64,000 nt of DNA from Diabrotica undecimpunctata (Eukaryota > Arthropoda > Insecta > Coleoptera > Chrysomelidae), in assembly GCF_040954645.1 (NCBI RefSeq), contig NC_092804.1:88711717-88775716 (forward strand), written 5' to 3'. Positions 10,816 to 21,410 of the stretch are shown piece by piece. The translations under genes and the position numbers were made by a program. Each line of letters begins with the position of its first letter. The stretch's first letter is position 1. The notes below the pieces were generated by a model that was not told where the DNA came from, searched no databases, and saw only the letters and a list, made by a program, of their open reading frames with translations.

Positions 10816-11728
10816 CTATACGCGCGCTCCACGTTGGAAATTTGCATGGGAGTGAATCTGTGAAATCATTACATATGTAAGATAATGAGTAAGAGAGAGA
10901 CAGAGGATATATTTTCTCTCTCTTCCTCTCTCGAATATAAAAATGTTCCTTTTATAATTTAATATTATATATATTATATAAAGATATATATACATATAAT
11001 ATTATACATGTAATAAAATATTTATTAATGTTATTATTTATGTGATATGTTTTGCATTATTTATTAAATGTTCATAATTATATTAGTCTTTTGTATTTCA
11101 GAATAATAATCTCAATAAATCACTGTATGATCCAGAACTGTCAATTTTGAAATACATTTTTGTTATGTCCTCGGTAGTATAGTAGTCAGTATCCCCGCCT
11201 GTCACGCGGGAGACCGGGGTTCGATTCCTAGTCGGGGAGGACTTTTTTATTAATATTATTACATTATTGTCATTTTTAAATACTTATGGATATTGCATTT
11301 TAATTTGTAATTATTGATTGTACCGATTGTAATTTGTATTGTATTATTATATGGAATTATGTTGCACTGTATTGTAGTGTATTTTTTTTATGTATATTAT
11401 TGTCATTTTTAAATACTTATGAATATTGCAGTTTAATTTGTATTGTATTATTATATTAATAACAAAATAAACAATGAATTTTACTGCAGAGTATGTGTAA
11501 AAAAATTTTTGCATTCAACTCCTTTCATACATATATGAAAATAAAAATATACATTTTCATCAAAATATTGATTCAATCCTTTATTGTTAGTAAGTTGTTA
11601 TTAATTCTGTTTCTCTTTCTGCTATGCTTTACCTATAGAATTACATAATATGTAATGATTGTGCAGATTGACTCACAAATAAATTTGTAACGGCGAATGC
11701 GTGTATAGAAGTGTAACTTCCACCGGCA
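10806..11728. mobile_element. TIR element, about 0.9 kb, carrying a tRNA-Asp sequence
   Basis: The ends are imperfect inverted repeats about 75 bp long. The left end reads aagttatacttctatacgcg, and near position 10860 it has gtgaaatcattacatatg. The right end on the minus strand reads aagttacacttctatacacg, then gcacaatcattacatatt. It splits ORF2 of the I/Jockey-like element right after that ORF's first ~30 codons. It contains tRNA-Asp and two copies of an AT-rich 'tttttaaatacttatg(g/a)atattgca' segment (about 11270, 11405). No transposase was seen. Exact borders and target duplication are uncertain. Confidence 0.5.
11168..11239 (+). tRNA. tRNA-Asp (GTC)
   Basis: A cloverleaf can be drawn. The acceptor stem TCCTCGG pairs with TCGGGGA. 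The D arm is GTATAGTAGTCAGTAT. The anticodon stem-loop is CCCGC-CTGTCAC-GCGGG with anticodon GTC, and the T loop is TTCGATT. The T-stem 3' strand (CCTAG) has a mismatch against CGGGG, and acceptor pair 7 is G-T. Both suggest a slightly degraded copy. A TTTTTT tract follows within five bases, as in Pol III terminators. It sits inside a TIR element, so it may be a transposed or pseudo-tRNA. Confidence 0.85.
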
Positions 11729-11749
11729 GTCCCACTGGACTGCCACACC

Positions 11750-11845
11750 CATTTTTTTTATACAGCAAATATTCTAGATTTACTTTATTAGCTACTGCTG
11801 AACAACAGTTCCATTGCAGCAAATTTATATTTGCGTTTGTGTCTG
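11750..11845 (-). pseudogene. I/Jockey-like ORF2, N-terminal codons
   Basis: On the minus strand the frame reads LLQWNCCSAVANK...NLEYLL, the typical 'QWN-R-S' opening of a non-LTR endonuclease. It overlaps the end of ORF1 and is cut by the TIR element, continuing at 10815 with NISIALLSETWF. Confidence 0.6.
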
Positions 11846-13359
11846 CGAATTTGAAGACAAGGTATGGTTTACGTGTTTACTAATTAATTCCACTATTTCA
11901 GATTTTGATACATCGAAATTGTTTGTTTGTTTTATATTACTTATAATATTAAGAACTACTTCTAAAACTAAACGTATTGTTGCATTTAATTCCTCCGATT
12001 GTAATTTTACTCCAACTGAGTTTTTTAAATAATGTTGACTATTAAAAATTCCCACTGAGACAAAAGAGGTGTTTGGTTGTGTAAGTATTTCTTTTCTTGA
12101 AATTTCAATGGGATCAGGGCTGGTTGGTCTGTGCCTTTTGTTTGGGTTTGAAGTTGTAGGAGAAGAAAACATATAATTAGTAAAATTGTTATTATAGGAT
12201 TTATGTTGTACATTGTGGGACTGTGAGTACTGATGTTGAGAGGAATGATACTGTATTGTACTAGAAGGGGTAGGTCTAGATTGAAGCCGTTGGGAATAAT
12301 TTGTCGAGTATATTTGACCACGTTCCATGACAGAGGTATTATGAGCGACTATGTTTGTGTACGTACTTCTTGGGACCTATTTATTTGCATCAAAGACATT
12401 AATATTGCAAGAGCTCATGGTTTTCTTTACAATTTTTTGTCTTTTAAATTCTGGACAAGCAGACAAATTAGTAGTAAGATGATTTCTTTGACAGTTAAAG
12501 CAGCGTGGTATGTAATCTGAATTATTACAATTCTGTGTAGTATGGGAGTCCTGATATTTTCTGCATCTTGGTTTACTTCGACACTGACCTCCCAGGTGAC
12601 CAAAACGGAGGCAGTTATAACATAATAATACTTTCTAGTTATACGTCTCTACTTCCTTGATAACTTTATTAATACAAATATAATTTGGTAGGATTTTTGA
12701 TTTGAAAATAACAATGCAAGACTTTGTGGGTACATATTCTACTATTTTACCTTCATCCGTAATTTTTTCTACTTTACGTTTTATTCTTTTGACATTAGAT
12801 ACTTCAAAAGTGCAATGTTGATCAAATTGTCTTATTTTATCTTTTATGTACGCCTCCGAAAAACCTTTTTCTATATCTCTAATAATACCTTGTCTATGAA
12901 GAATGAATTTTTTGATATACAATACAAAGTTATTTTTAACAAAAATGTTTTCGTTTTTATTATTTATTCGAAAATTTGCTGATTTATAATCCTTTAACTT
13001 GATTCTAATCCTATTTCGACCTATAAAATCGATACTAATAATATTATTGTATATCTTCGGAAAGTTAGAAAGAATTATATCTCCCATTTTAAGTGCATTT
13101 AATTTACCTTTAAATTCGACCGAATTATTCTCAACATAAATATGATACGGGCCTAAATCAGTACTTGCGTACAAAAACACCTCTCTTTCTTTCGATGCGT
13201 TATCGATGCTCATTGTTGTTGTTTGTATATCATTTGAGGTGTCAACTCTGCACCTGGGAAGATATCCATACTTACACATTCACCAAAAACTATATTTTTT
13301 TGACGTATATCTGGGGGTGCTGGGTCGTCTGGGGGTTTCCCTCTGACTAACTGGTCCAT
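11825..13359 (-). pseudogene. I/Jockey-like element ORF1 (gag-like, zinc knuckles)
   Basis: The ATG is at 13357-13359, with a proline-rich opening (MDQLVRGKPPDDPAPPD). A frame shift near 13260 leads into the 12635-13279 frame, which carries a long RRM-like region. Next come CCHC zinc knuckles in another frame (about 12380-12635): CYNCLRFGHLGGQC, a second knuckle with one Cys lost, and CFNCQRNHL. The C-terminal part is the 11825-12328 frame, rich in Ser/Asn/Gln. Together this is an ORF1 nucleic-acid-binding protein with at least two frameshifts. Confidence 0.7.
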
Positions 13360-13660
13360 TTTATTTTTCTTAACTCACTATCTAATTTTATTTTTACACC
13401 AAATTTGAACAATTATAAAACACAATTTTTAAACGAATACCGTTTAATTTCGATTCGCTTTGTCGATAGACACGTCCGATTTGTAGGTGAACTAGAACGC
13501 GACTGTGAATAAAGATGTAATTAGTGACTTAAATAACAGTATTTTTGAATAAAATATTTGAAAAATTAAGTTTCTTTTATTATCAATATGCATATCACAA
13601 TGTGTTAAAAACAAGTCGCGATTAATGATATCATCGTTATTTTTAGAACAACGTTTCAAA
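13360..13660. other. gap: 5' UTR side of the I/Jockey-like element
   Basis: No gene was seen. The stretch probably includes the 5' end of the element read on the minus strand. Confidence 0.35.
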
Positions 13661-13750
13661 GCTAAGTTAGTCGAGTGATCTAGGGCTTTGTAACATTGTT
13701 TTGAAATTTTGAAAATAAGCTATAGACCATTGGTTCGAATCTCTCACATT
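13661..13750 (+). repeat. tRNA-like (Leu/Ser-type) Pol III head, possible SINE
   Basis: 'tagtcgagtgatctagggc' resembles an A box, and 'ggttcgaatc' is a good B box 50-60 bases downstream. A long variable region between them would fit a class-II tRNA, but the stems are not convincing, so this is more likely a SINE head or pseudogene. Confidence 0.35.
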
Positions 13751-13879
13751 GCAATGTCTTGGACCATTCAACCAACTTCGCTTTTTTAATTTTATTGCAA
13801 AGAAATAAAACATTTTTTTCTTATAACTTTTTTTTGCATGTATCTTAATGCTAAGGAAATAAATTAAAACAGGAGAGTT

Positions 13880-14015
<136 letters not shown>

Positions 14016-14081
14016 AACTCTTAAATATTGGGGAAATCTGCAAGAAATACTCTAATGTGTATCAATTGTTTCGCCGAACGT

Positions 14082-14114
14082 TTTCGCCAAAGAGAATTAA
14101 TTTGGCTTCTTCAG
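14082..14114 (-). ncRNA. hammerhead-ribozyme-like core 2a (left palindrome arm)
   Basis: Mirror copy of the motif at 14814-14846, reading on the minus strand. Confidence 0.5.
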
Positions 14115-14813
14115 GGCTGAAAGAGAATAAATTATAATTAGCTACCATATATTATCTATTAAAACATTATTGATCTTACCGTAACTTAGAATTGTAGAGT
14201 TAGAATATTAAAAAACTTTGCTAGTAACATAGTGGTGTTTTTTGTTACTATGTGCAAAAAAAAGTTTTTTATAAGAATTGAAATGTATGGTAGCTTCGAA
14301 CTTGACACGTAAAGGCTTACCCAAGGTTAATCGAAAAACCCAATGCAACTACATTTAAAAGGAGGTAATTCTTTGAAATGTCGGCAATAACTAAATTTTG
14401 ATTTTAAATAGTTAAAAGTGAGGTTCTGTTTAAGCCAGAACGCAAGCGCTGACAACTTCATTATAATTGAAGTTGTCAGCGCTTGCGTTCTGGCTTAAAC
14501 AGAACCTCACTTTTAACTATTTAAAATCAAAATTTAGTTATTGCCGACATTTCAAAGAATTACCTCCTTTTAAATGTAGTTGCATTGGGTTTTTCGATTA
14601 ACCTTGGGTAAGCCTTTACGTGTCAAGTTCGAAGCTACCATACATTTCAATTCTTATAAAAAACTTTTTTTTGCACATAGTAACAAAAAACACCACTATG
14701 TTACTAGCAAAGTTTTTTAATATTCTAACTCTACAATTCTAAGTTACGGTAAGATCAATAATGTTTTAATAGATAATATATGGTAGCTAATTATAATTTA
14801 TTCTCTTTCAGCC

Positions 14814-14846
14814 CTGAAGAAGCCAAATTAATTCTCTTTGGCGAAA
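14814..14846 (+). ncRNA. hammerhead-ribozyme-like core 2b (right palindrome arm)
   Basis: CTGAAGA is followed by A, the six-pair stem II GCCAAA/TTTGGC (14822-14827 with 14837-14842) and GAAA (14843-14846). GCC just before the first box can pair with GGC after ACGTTC, placing a UUC cleavage triplet exactly where a type-I hammerhead with minimal stem III would have it. AACGTT is itself palindromic, as in ribozymes that work as dimers. Folding was by eye. Confidence 0.55.
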
Positions 14847-14912
14847 ACGTTCGGCGAAACAATTGATACACATTAGAGTATTTCTTGCAGATTTCCCCAA
14901 TATTTAAGAGTT

Positions 14913-14917
<5 letters not shown>

Positions 14918-14956
<39 letters not shown>

Positions 14957-15273
14957 AAATCTAATTACATACATGTTTTGGGAAAAATTATAATTAAATG
15001 TTAGTTAAAAATTTAACATAACGATAGGTCAATCTAACATAGTCTGGCTAATTGGTTCTCGCCAAAGCCATAAATTCCACGGAAAAAAAACATAACGATA
15101 TAAATGTTAGTACACAATTATTATTATTTACATAAACAAGGATAGTAATGAACAATTTTTCCTTTTAATATTTTAATTTGTTTGTTGTAAAGTTGTTTTT
15201 TGCACAAAGTGAATAATTATTTTTAAAAATATCAATTTTAGTATCTACATCGGAATCATCAAATCGGGTATGT
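14918..15273. other. gap: (TA)n tract then AT-rich DNA
   Basis: TA tract to 14952, then no recognisable gene up to the polymerase remnant. Confidence 0.5.
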
Positions 15274-17330
15274 TTAGGCAGCTTTTATCACTTCTTCATA
15301 CGCATCATCACAGTATAATTCATAGACAAAGCTGTCGGTATCCATGTACATTAGCTTACACTTATCTGTTCCCATTTTCGGCAGCATATAAGTGTAATGA
15401 AAATCATACATAATAGTTTTCGATAAATCTAAAATTGCTTGGCCTAGAAACAGAGGTTTACTAAGCGTTATTTCAAGCTTTTTTAATTCGATAACTATAA
15501 GATTTTCTTCCAAAATTGTACGACTAGGGAACCGAATACAAGAAATCAAGTTTGCGGCACCATAGTGACCTCCCCAAGATTTCACGATTCTGCAAATACA
15601 GTGTTTTTTTATATTTTCCATCGTCTTCGCAAACACAGCATTATTCATTAACTTAAAAAGATTTTAGCTCGATATATGGCTTCAACCAGGCTACCTGTTT
15701 AAATTAAAAAATTTTATGAATTTTCGTTAATTTTAATCCTAGTTAGCATTTGCTTTAAATTTTTATAGTGAACAGTGTATTCTTTTTTATTAGTAATTGT
15801 TGTCATTAATTTCGGCAATTTTAATCTGCCGGGCGGTACACTGCGTTCGGCGGCAAACGGAAAATCTTTGTGTTTATCCTGGATATGATAGATCAACTTG
15901 AAGAATATACCCTACGTCAGAGTCATCGGCTATTGATGTTACATCAAACGATGTGAAATAATCAACCCGTTTGAACCCGCTGTAGGGTAAAAGTTGCTTC
16001 ATGGCAAAACCACACAAATTGTTAACATTTAGGTACATAAGGTACTTGGATGGTTTTTTAGGATCGTATTCAGACATATATTTATTGTTGGCTTCTGTAC
16101 ACCGGTTGCTACACACCAAAATTCCACCTCTTATGGCGTTTTCGTAAAACATCACCATGTCTGGATCCTTTAGTAGTTCTAATCTACACCCGGTATACTT
16201 GAGCATACAGTCCCATGTATATCCGGGCATAGTATAGTACCACGCAGGATCTAGTTCGTATGTCAAAAAACATTTTCTTTGAAATTGTTCGAAAACGTCC
16301 GCAAGAAGCAGAATATCTGTTTTTAAATAAATATCAGAATATTCCCCCAAAGTTTTAATATTAAAATTCTGCCAAATTGATTGCGCATGAGCATACTTCT
16401 CATCACTTGTATTTTCATCGTTTAATTTATTGTAAAATTTTTCAATTGAGGACAAAGCTGTAAATTTTCCGTAAAATTTTCTTTTATGAATCTACTCAAA
16501 TTGAAGCTAATTCATCAAGAGAAGTCCCCATAAATCGAAAAGAGTCTATAAATCGTAATTTAATGTTATTTTCATCTGAATGCAGCGTAACGAAGATATA
16601 TTTATCTTTGTTGATGGGATGTACACTCAAGTGACCTTTTTTTTTCATAAATTTGAAATCATAAAATGTGAGTCATATCCAGAGAGGTTATGAAATATAA
16701 TAGGCACTACAAACAACTTTCTAAAGTTAGGTCTCTAACAATTATGTCCTTCATTAAAAAACTTACTACAAATATGACATGATGTTGCCTTACATGTATC
16801 TGGTTTTTCAGTCATAGGCACTTTCTCTTTATTTTCGAATTAACAAATTTTGAAACGTTCATCATACGCTCCGCAAACCAATCCATACAATCTTCACCTC
16901 GATAGCTATCGAAATAAGAAATACTGTCATCATAAGAACATTTTACATAGTTACCTGCGCTATACGGAACGTGTTTTTGATATTTTAAAGTTTTATTAAC
17001 ACAATTTTCATTAAAATATTTCAACTGACATTCAAAATCTGCATAAACGACATAGGGAGTAGTTTGCTTACATTATCATATTTAGGAAAGTTAATTTTAT
17101 ATTTATTTAATTTAGAACACAATTTTTCATGCTCAACTAATTTATTTTGCTTGTGAACATAATTCATACATCTATCGCAAATAAATTTTTTGTGATTATT
17201 ATTATTTAATTGACTACTAACCAGACGCGAAAGATTTTTAATCCAACAATAGTGGTATTTAATCTCTTCGTTACAGTCATCATCAACTGGTGGAGTATCA
17301 TAATCATTTAAGCGCGGATAATATTTATTT
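15274..17330 (-). pseudogene. Polinton-type DNA polymerase B, decayed copy
   Basis: On the minus strand the order is N- to C-terminal. HYCWIKNLSRLVSSQL and a CxxC...H...C finger (about 17160-17270) come first. A degraded exonuclease region (16460-17050) follows, then exonuclease motif-III-like YSDIYLKTDILLLADVF and WDCMLKYTG...IRGGILVCSNRC (15874-16455). A DFPFAAE.SVPPG segment (about 15840) is next. Last is YMDTDSFVYELY (polymerase motif C with both Asp) in 15274-15648. At least four frame breaks and deletions are present, and motif A is degraded (LNVNNLCG). It lies outside the TIRs of the large element and belongs to an older insertion. Confidence 0.75.
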
Positions 17331-17809
17331 TAAATTAAAAGTAAATTGACATGTTTGTCTAGCTTATTTTCCGTTAATCTATCAGTACTACAGTATCAGT
17401 ACTAAACTAAAATTATCATGTGCGTCTGCTAGTTAAATAGTCATTGCCGTTGTGACGTAATAGCATGCTTGCATGCATGAGACGCCCACACGAAATAGTG
17501 TTATAATTTTCTCAGTAAACACATCTACAGCGTTTATTAGTCATTGCCGCTGGAAATAAGTGCATGATACTCGCACGGAAAATATATAAAATGTTAAAAG
17601 GTATGCACTGCTGTTTCCGGGTGATATCACTCGATAGCAAACTACATTAAACATATTTTCTTTAGTAATAATATTTGTATACATAATTTGTATCCCGTAC
17701 TTGAATTTTTAACAACAATATTTATAAAAAGAAAGTAGAAATAATAAAATAATTAGTAGAGGATAATATACATGCTACTTAATATTCTTTAAAATCATTC
17801 TCAACGAAG
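17331..17809. other. gap upstream of the MMP-like gene
   Basis: Contains two 'agtcattgccg(t/c)tg' repeats (17438 and 17539) and a 'gcatgcttgcatgcatg' palindromic word (about 17463). Promoter elements were not identified with confidence. Confidence 0.4.
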
Positions 17810-17926
17810 ATGTTGAAGGGAATAGACGTATTAGTTTTTATGCTAACGTTCACAAGCGTGTTTTGTAACGATTTCTCTAAAAAAGACGCTATTGTATACC
17901 TAAAAAAGTATGAACAAAATATCGAT
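17810..17926 (+). pseudogene. MMP-like gene, 5' part (signal peptide and start of propeptide)
   Basis: The ATG at 17810 opens a hydrophobic signal peptide (VLVFMLTFTSVFC) and then KKDAIVYLKKYEQN. That matches the first helix of an MMP propeptide, where a peptidoglycan-binding-like fold begins 'A..YL..YGY'. The frame is interrupted exactly at the ATCGAT target site by the left TIR of the Polinton-like element. It resumes in the same phase at 37529. The apparent continuation of the ORF to 18043 is read from element DNA. Confidence 0.7.
17921..17926. repeat. target-site duplication, left copy (ATCGAT)
   Basis: Six-base duplication, identical to 37523-37528. Six bases is the usual length for Polinton/Maverick integration. 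The site is itself a palindrome. Confidence 0.85.
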
Positions 17927-18000
17927 AGTAGATGTATATTGTACCTCCAAAATGAGGAGGAGAGACACCTGGCAGTCTGGACAACATCCGGTTTTATATC
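17927..18000 (+). repeat. left terminal inverted repeat
   Basis: 74 bp matching the reverse complement of 37449-37522 with about three differences by eye. It begins with AG, as Polinton termini do. Related motifs ('acctggcagtgaacatccgg') continue to about 18085. Confidence 0.85.
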
Positions 18001-19374
18001 TGCAAAAAATGAGGAGATCTATGACCTAGACACCTGGCAGTGAACATCCGGTTTGATATATATCCCGTGTGCAAAAAATGACCAGCAGGATATTGATTAT
18101 TAAACAATAATTTTAAATGAACTTTTATTCTGGATGGCTGAATTGGACATTAAATAGCCGCAAAAAAATTATTTTAATTTGTACAATTAAGTATAAAAAA
18201 TAAATTACAAACTACATTATCGATAAACATTGATTACTAAACAATAATTTTAAATAAACTCCTTTTCTAGTGAGCTGGATTGTCACAAGGCATGTTAATT
18301 GTATAAAGTAGTTATTCCCGCCAAATATGAAAAAATAATTATTCTCATACTCAGACGGAAATGCAAAAACTATCTACCCGTTCCCAGTGTATAGAGAGCT
18401 CCTTATGTTGCTTAAAAAGTTTGTTTTTAGACAAACATTGCCGGCAAATGAAATGCAATATCCAGTCATATGTTGAGTGACATTTGGCGTAACCACGGCT
18501 TGTTATTACGGAGCATAAAAAATTCATGGTGAATGTATGCAGATATAGCAAGCACGGGACAGGGGCGTCCTAAGATATATTTTGATTTAATAAACCTTTT
18601 AAGCAATCAATTTATGTATTAATATTTTTTAGGACAAAATTGTTTAAAATAACCATGTATAATAAGGTCAACGTTCGCATACGTTGTTTCTGTCTTTTAA
18701 ATCAAACTTATTGAAAAATTATTCAATACAATTTTTTAGCTACATTTTTATTATAATCGCTTGCATGCATTTTTCAATTATTTGGGTATGCTTAAAAAAT
18801 AATCTCTATGACTCAGATATTTATAAAGTGTCCATTAATACATATTTTCAAATAATTGTCAAAAATACTGAAACTAGGCAAAACTGTTTTTCCTTAATAA
18901 CAAATGAGATAAAACAAAAAGAGTAACACATGATATTGAATAGTGTGGGAATTCATTTCTTGGATGCAAATTGCTAGAAAACAGTTGTCGTAAAACATAA
19001 AAGACGTGGGACATAATTAAAAATTTTAACTGAACCCCACACATACTGTGAGAAAATAACAAACACAGTTGGTGGTATTTTTTGTAAAAAATTAAGAGAC
19101 TATGCAGAAACATAAAACGCATAGACTGTGAGAAGAAAAGACATATGGATAATGTTTTTGCAAAAAACAGATATGGATTCAATTCCCACAGTTTCTTAAA
19201 ACAAAGCTTTATTTCAATGGAGGGGTACAAAGCTTACAAACCAAGAGAAACGCAATATGGGCGTGGTGTAGCTATCCCATTGGTTGGTTCCCCCCCGGGG
19301 TTGTACTAAGAAACGGGTGGGATTTTAAAGATTTATAGGACTGATTATCTCCACTCTTTCTCAGTTAACTATTA
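18001..19374. other. left non-coding region of the provirus
   Basis: Contains TIR-related words to about 18085, two copies of an 'acaataattttaaat(g/a)aact' segment (18104, 18244) and AT-rich DNA. ORFs of 60-118 codons here show no recognisable motif, and I do not call them genes. Confidence 0.45.
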
Positions 19375-19418
19375 GTTTTATTAAAATTAGTTCGTACAAG
19401 TTCTGTCTATATTTCAAA
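19375..19418 (+). promoter_or_regulatory. repeated upstream segment of paralogue 1
   Basis: 'attaaaattagttcgtacaa' followed by gttctgtc lies just before the ATG. The same segment precedes paralogue 2 (20075-20102) and occurs inverted at 20896-20935. It is a candidate promoter or transcription-start element; only the repetition is observed. Confidence 0.4.
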
Positions 19419-20057
19419 ATGAAAGTCAAATTTCCAGTACCTGAATGTTCGAAATCAAGTGCAAAAATTATTTCCCATTTTAAAATGTCCCCAAGTGGAA
19501 AAAAATTTACCGAAGTGAAGTTAACCAGTGACAATCGGGGAAAATTTAACGGGATTAACCTAAATTGTCACCGACCCATGGAATATAAGCAATTTGAGCA
19601 GCAAGTTATGGTTTCATCCACCCCAATAATCGACCCAAAATACGATACTGTATCGTCAAAAGATGAAGAAGACCAAGAAGAAGAACAAAAAAAACAAATA
19701 GGTAATGTGTCAAATCTTATTCAAAGTGAGGATTTTATTGGAAGTATGGAAGAACAACAACTCCAAGCTGAAAAAACAGAAGACAACCTAAATGTTACCA
19801 CAAATTATGATAATATTGAGAAAACCGCTAAAACTATAGATGAAGAGTATGAGAGACTAATACAAACATTTGTAACTGAAAATACTCGTTATTTGGAAGA
19901 AAATCAGAGTCAACGACAATTGCTACTTAAGAAAATTAGTGATTACGAGAAAAAACGCGACATTGCGCAAAAAAGTTTGGACAGAGTAAATAAAAACATT
20001 GGCGTATGTAATCAAATTTTGACATCGATCTTAACCTGTAAACCGATGGAGAAATAG
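19419..20057 (+). CDS. uncharacterised coiled-coil protein, paralogue 1
   Basis: An intact 212-codon ORF. The N-terminal 70 residues are basic and Ser/Lys rich (MKVKFPVPECSKSSAKIISH). A Glu/Asp-rich middle follows, then a C-terminal predicted coiled coil of about 80 residues (EYERLIQTFVTENTRYLEEN onward). There is no known domain. It is duplicated in tandem at 20112-20745, including upstream DNA. It is one of the few frames in the provirus with no lesion. A structural or core-like role would be a guess. Confidence 0.6.
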   Translation: MKVKFPVPECSKSSAKIISHFKMSPSGKKFTEVKLTSDNRGKFNGINLNCHRPMEYKQFEQQVMVSSTPIIDPKYDTVSSKDEEDQEEEQKKQIGNVSNLIQSEDFIGSMEEQQLQAEKTEDNLNVTTNYDNIEKTAKTIDEEYERLIQTFVTENTRYLEENQSQRQLLLKKISDYEKKRDIAQKSLDRVNKNIGVCNQILTSILTCKPMEK

Positions 20058-20111
20058 TGTGGCTATTAGTTTCATTAAAATTAGTTCGTACAAGTTCTGT
20101 CAAGTGTAAAA

Positions 20112-20745
20112 GTGAAAGTAAAATTTTCAGTACCTGAATGTTCGAAATCAAGTGCAAAAATTATTTCACATTTTAAAAAGTCCCCAAGTGGAAAAAAATG
20201 TACCGAAGTGAAGTTAACCAGTGACAATCGGGGAAAATTTAACGGGATTAACCTAAATTCCAGTTTTACCGAAGGAGATTTTAGTTTTCACCGACCCATG
20301 GACTATAAGCAATTTGAGCAGCAAGTTATGGTTTCATCCACCCGAATAATCGACCCAAAATACGATACTGTATCGTCAGAAGAAGAAAAACAAATAGGTA
20401 ATGTGTCAAATCTTATTCAAAGTGACGATTTTATTGAAAGCATGGAAGAACAACAACTCCAAGCTGAAAAAACAGAAGACGACCTAAATATTACCACAAA
20501 TTATGATAATACTGAGAAAACCGCTAAAACTATAGATGAAGAGTATGAGAGACTAATTCAAACATTTGTAACTGAAAATGCTCGTTATTTAGAAGAAAAC
20601 CAGAGTCAAAGTGCAACTTAAGAAGATTAGTGATTACAAGAAAAACGCGATAAAGTGCAAAAAAGTTTGGGCAGAGTAAATAAAAACATTGGCATATGTA
20701 ATCAAATTCTGACATCGATCTTAACTTGTAAACCTATGGAGGAAT
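20112..20745 (+). pseudogene. uncharacterised coiled-coil protein, paralogue 2 (decaying)
   Basis: About 90% similar by eye to paralogue 1. The ATG is replaced by GTG at 20112, and a deletion near 20608 shifts the frame, ending the ORF at 20621. The original reading continues in another frame to about 20745. It retains an extra segment SSFTEGDFSFHRPM that paralogue 1 lacks, so paralogue 1 has a short internal deletion relative to it, or this is an insertion. Confidence 0.7.
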
Positions 20746-21410
20746 AGTGTGGATTGCAGTGATAAGAACAATATACAGTTTTATTTTTATATTTGATTGT
20801 AAATTGTTTGTTTAACTATGTAAATTAATAACATTCTGCTTATTGGTTTATTTAGTTAAAGAAACATATTCTAAAATGAAAATTTTACTTTTATTTTGAA
20901 ATATAGACAGAACTTGTATGAACTAATTTTAATAAAATAACATTTTAAACATATTTTTTTGTTTTTTTTTCAACAGACTTCTTTTCTTTGTTTTCTAGCA
21001 GACAAATTACAAAATAAAGCCAACATTTTTGTTAACTTTATTTTGTATTTTATAGGAAACAATTTTGCAAATAATGACCTAATAAAACTCTAATGATATC
21101 TAAAACTCTTACCTAAGAATTACATATATATATATATTCCAATAGTTAATCGATTACACACAAAAACACAAATTAAATTATTTATATAAGTACACTAAAC
21201 AATCACTAAACTTTGCCAGACGCGAAAATTATGTCTTTTAACCGATATTCAAACAAAGACTGCATTTAAAAATAGATTTGATGAACGATGCTGTGCTGCT
21301 TGGTAAAGACACATGAAATTAAAAATAGAATTTTAACACCATAAACGGGCTAAAATTTTTTTAGCTAAATTAATAATTGATTTAAAAATTATTTCTCATT
21401 GTATTGATGA
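20746..21410. other. gap; inverted copy of the paralogue promoter segment at 20896-20935
   Basis: AT-rich. At 20896-20935 the reverse complement of the 19375-19418 segment occurs, without a gene attached. Otherwise nothing was recognised. Confidence 0.5.

Noticed and set aside
11160..11245. Reading the tRNA-Asp as an ordinary standalone host tRNA gene
   Set aside because: It lies between inverted ends of an inserted element and has a T-stem mismatch, so I report it as a tRNA of uncertain status.
18351..19230. ORFs of 66, 80 and 118 codons in the left part of the provirus
   Set aside because: No motif, no sensible composition, and mutually overlapping on both strands; not supported as genes.
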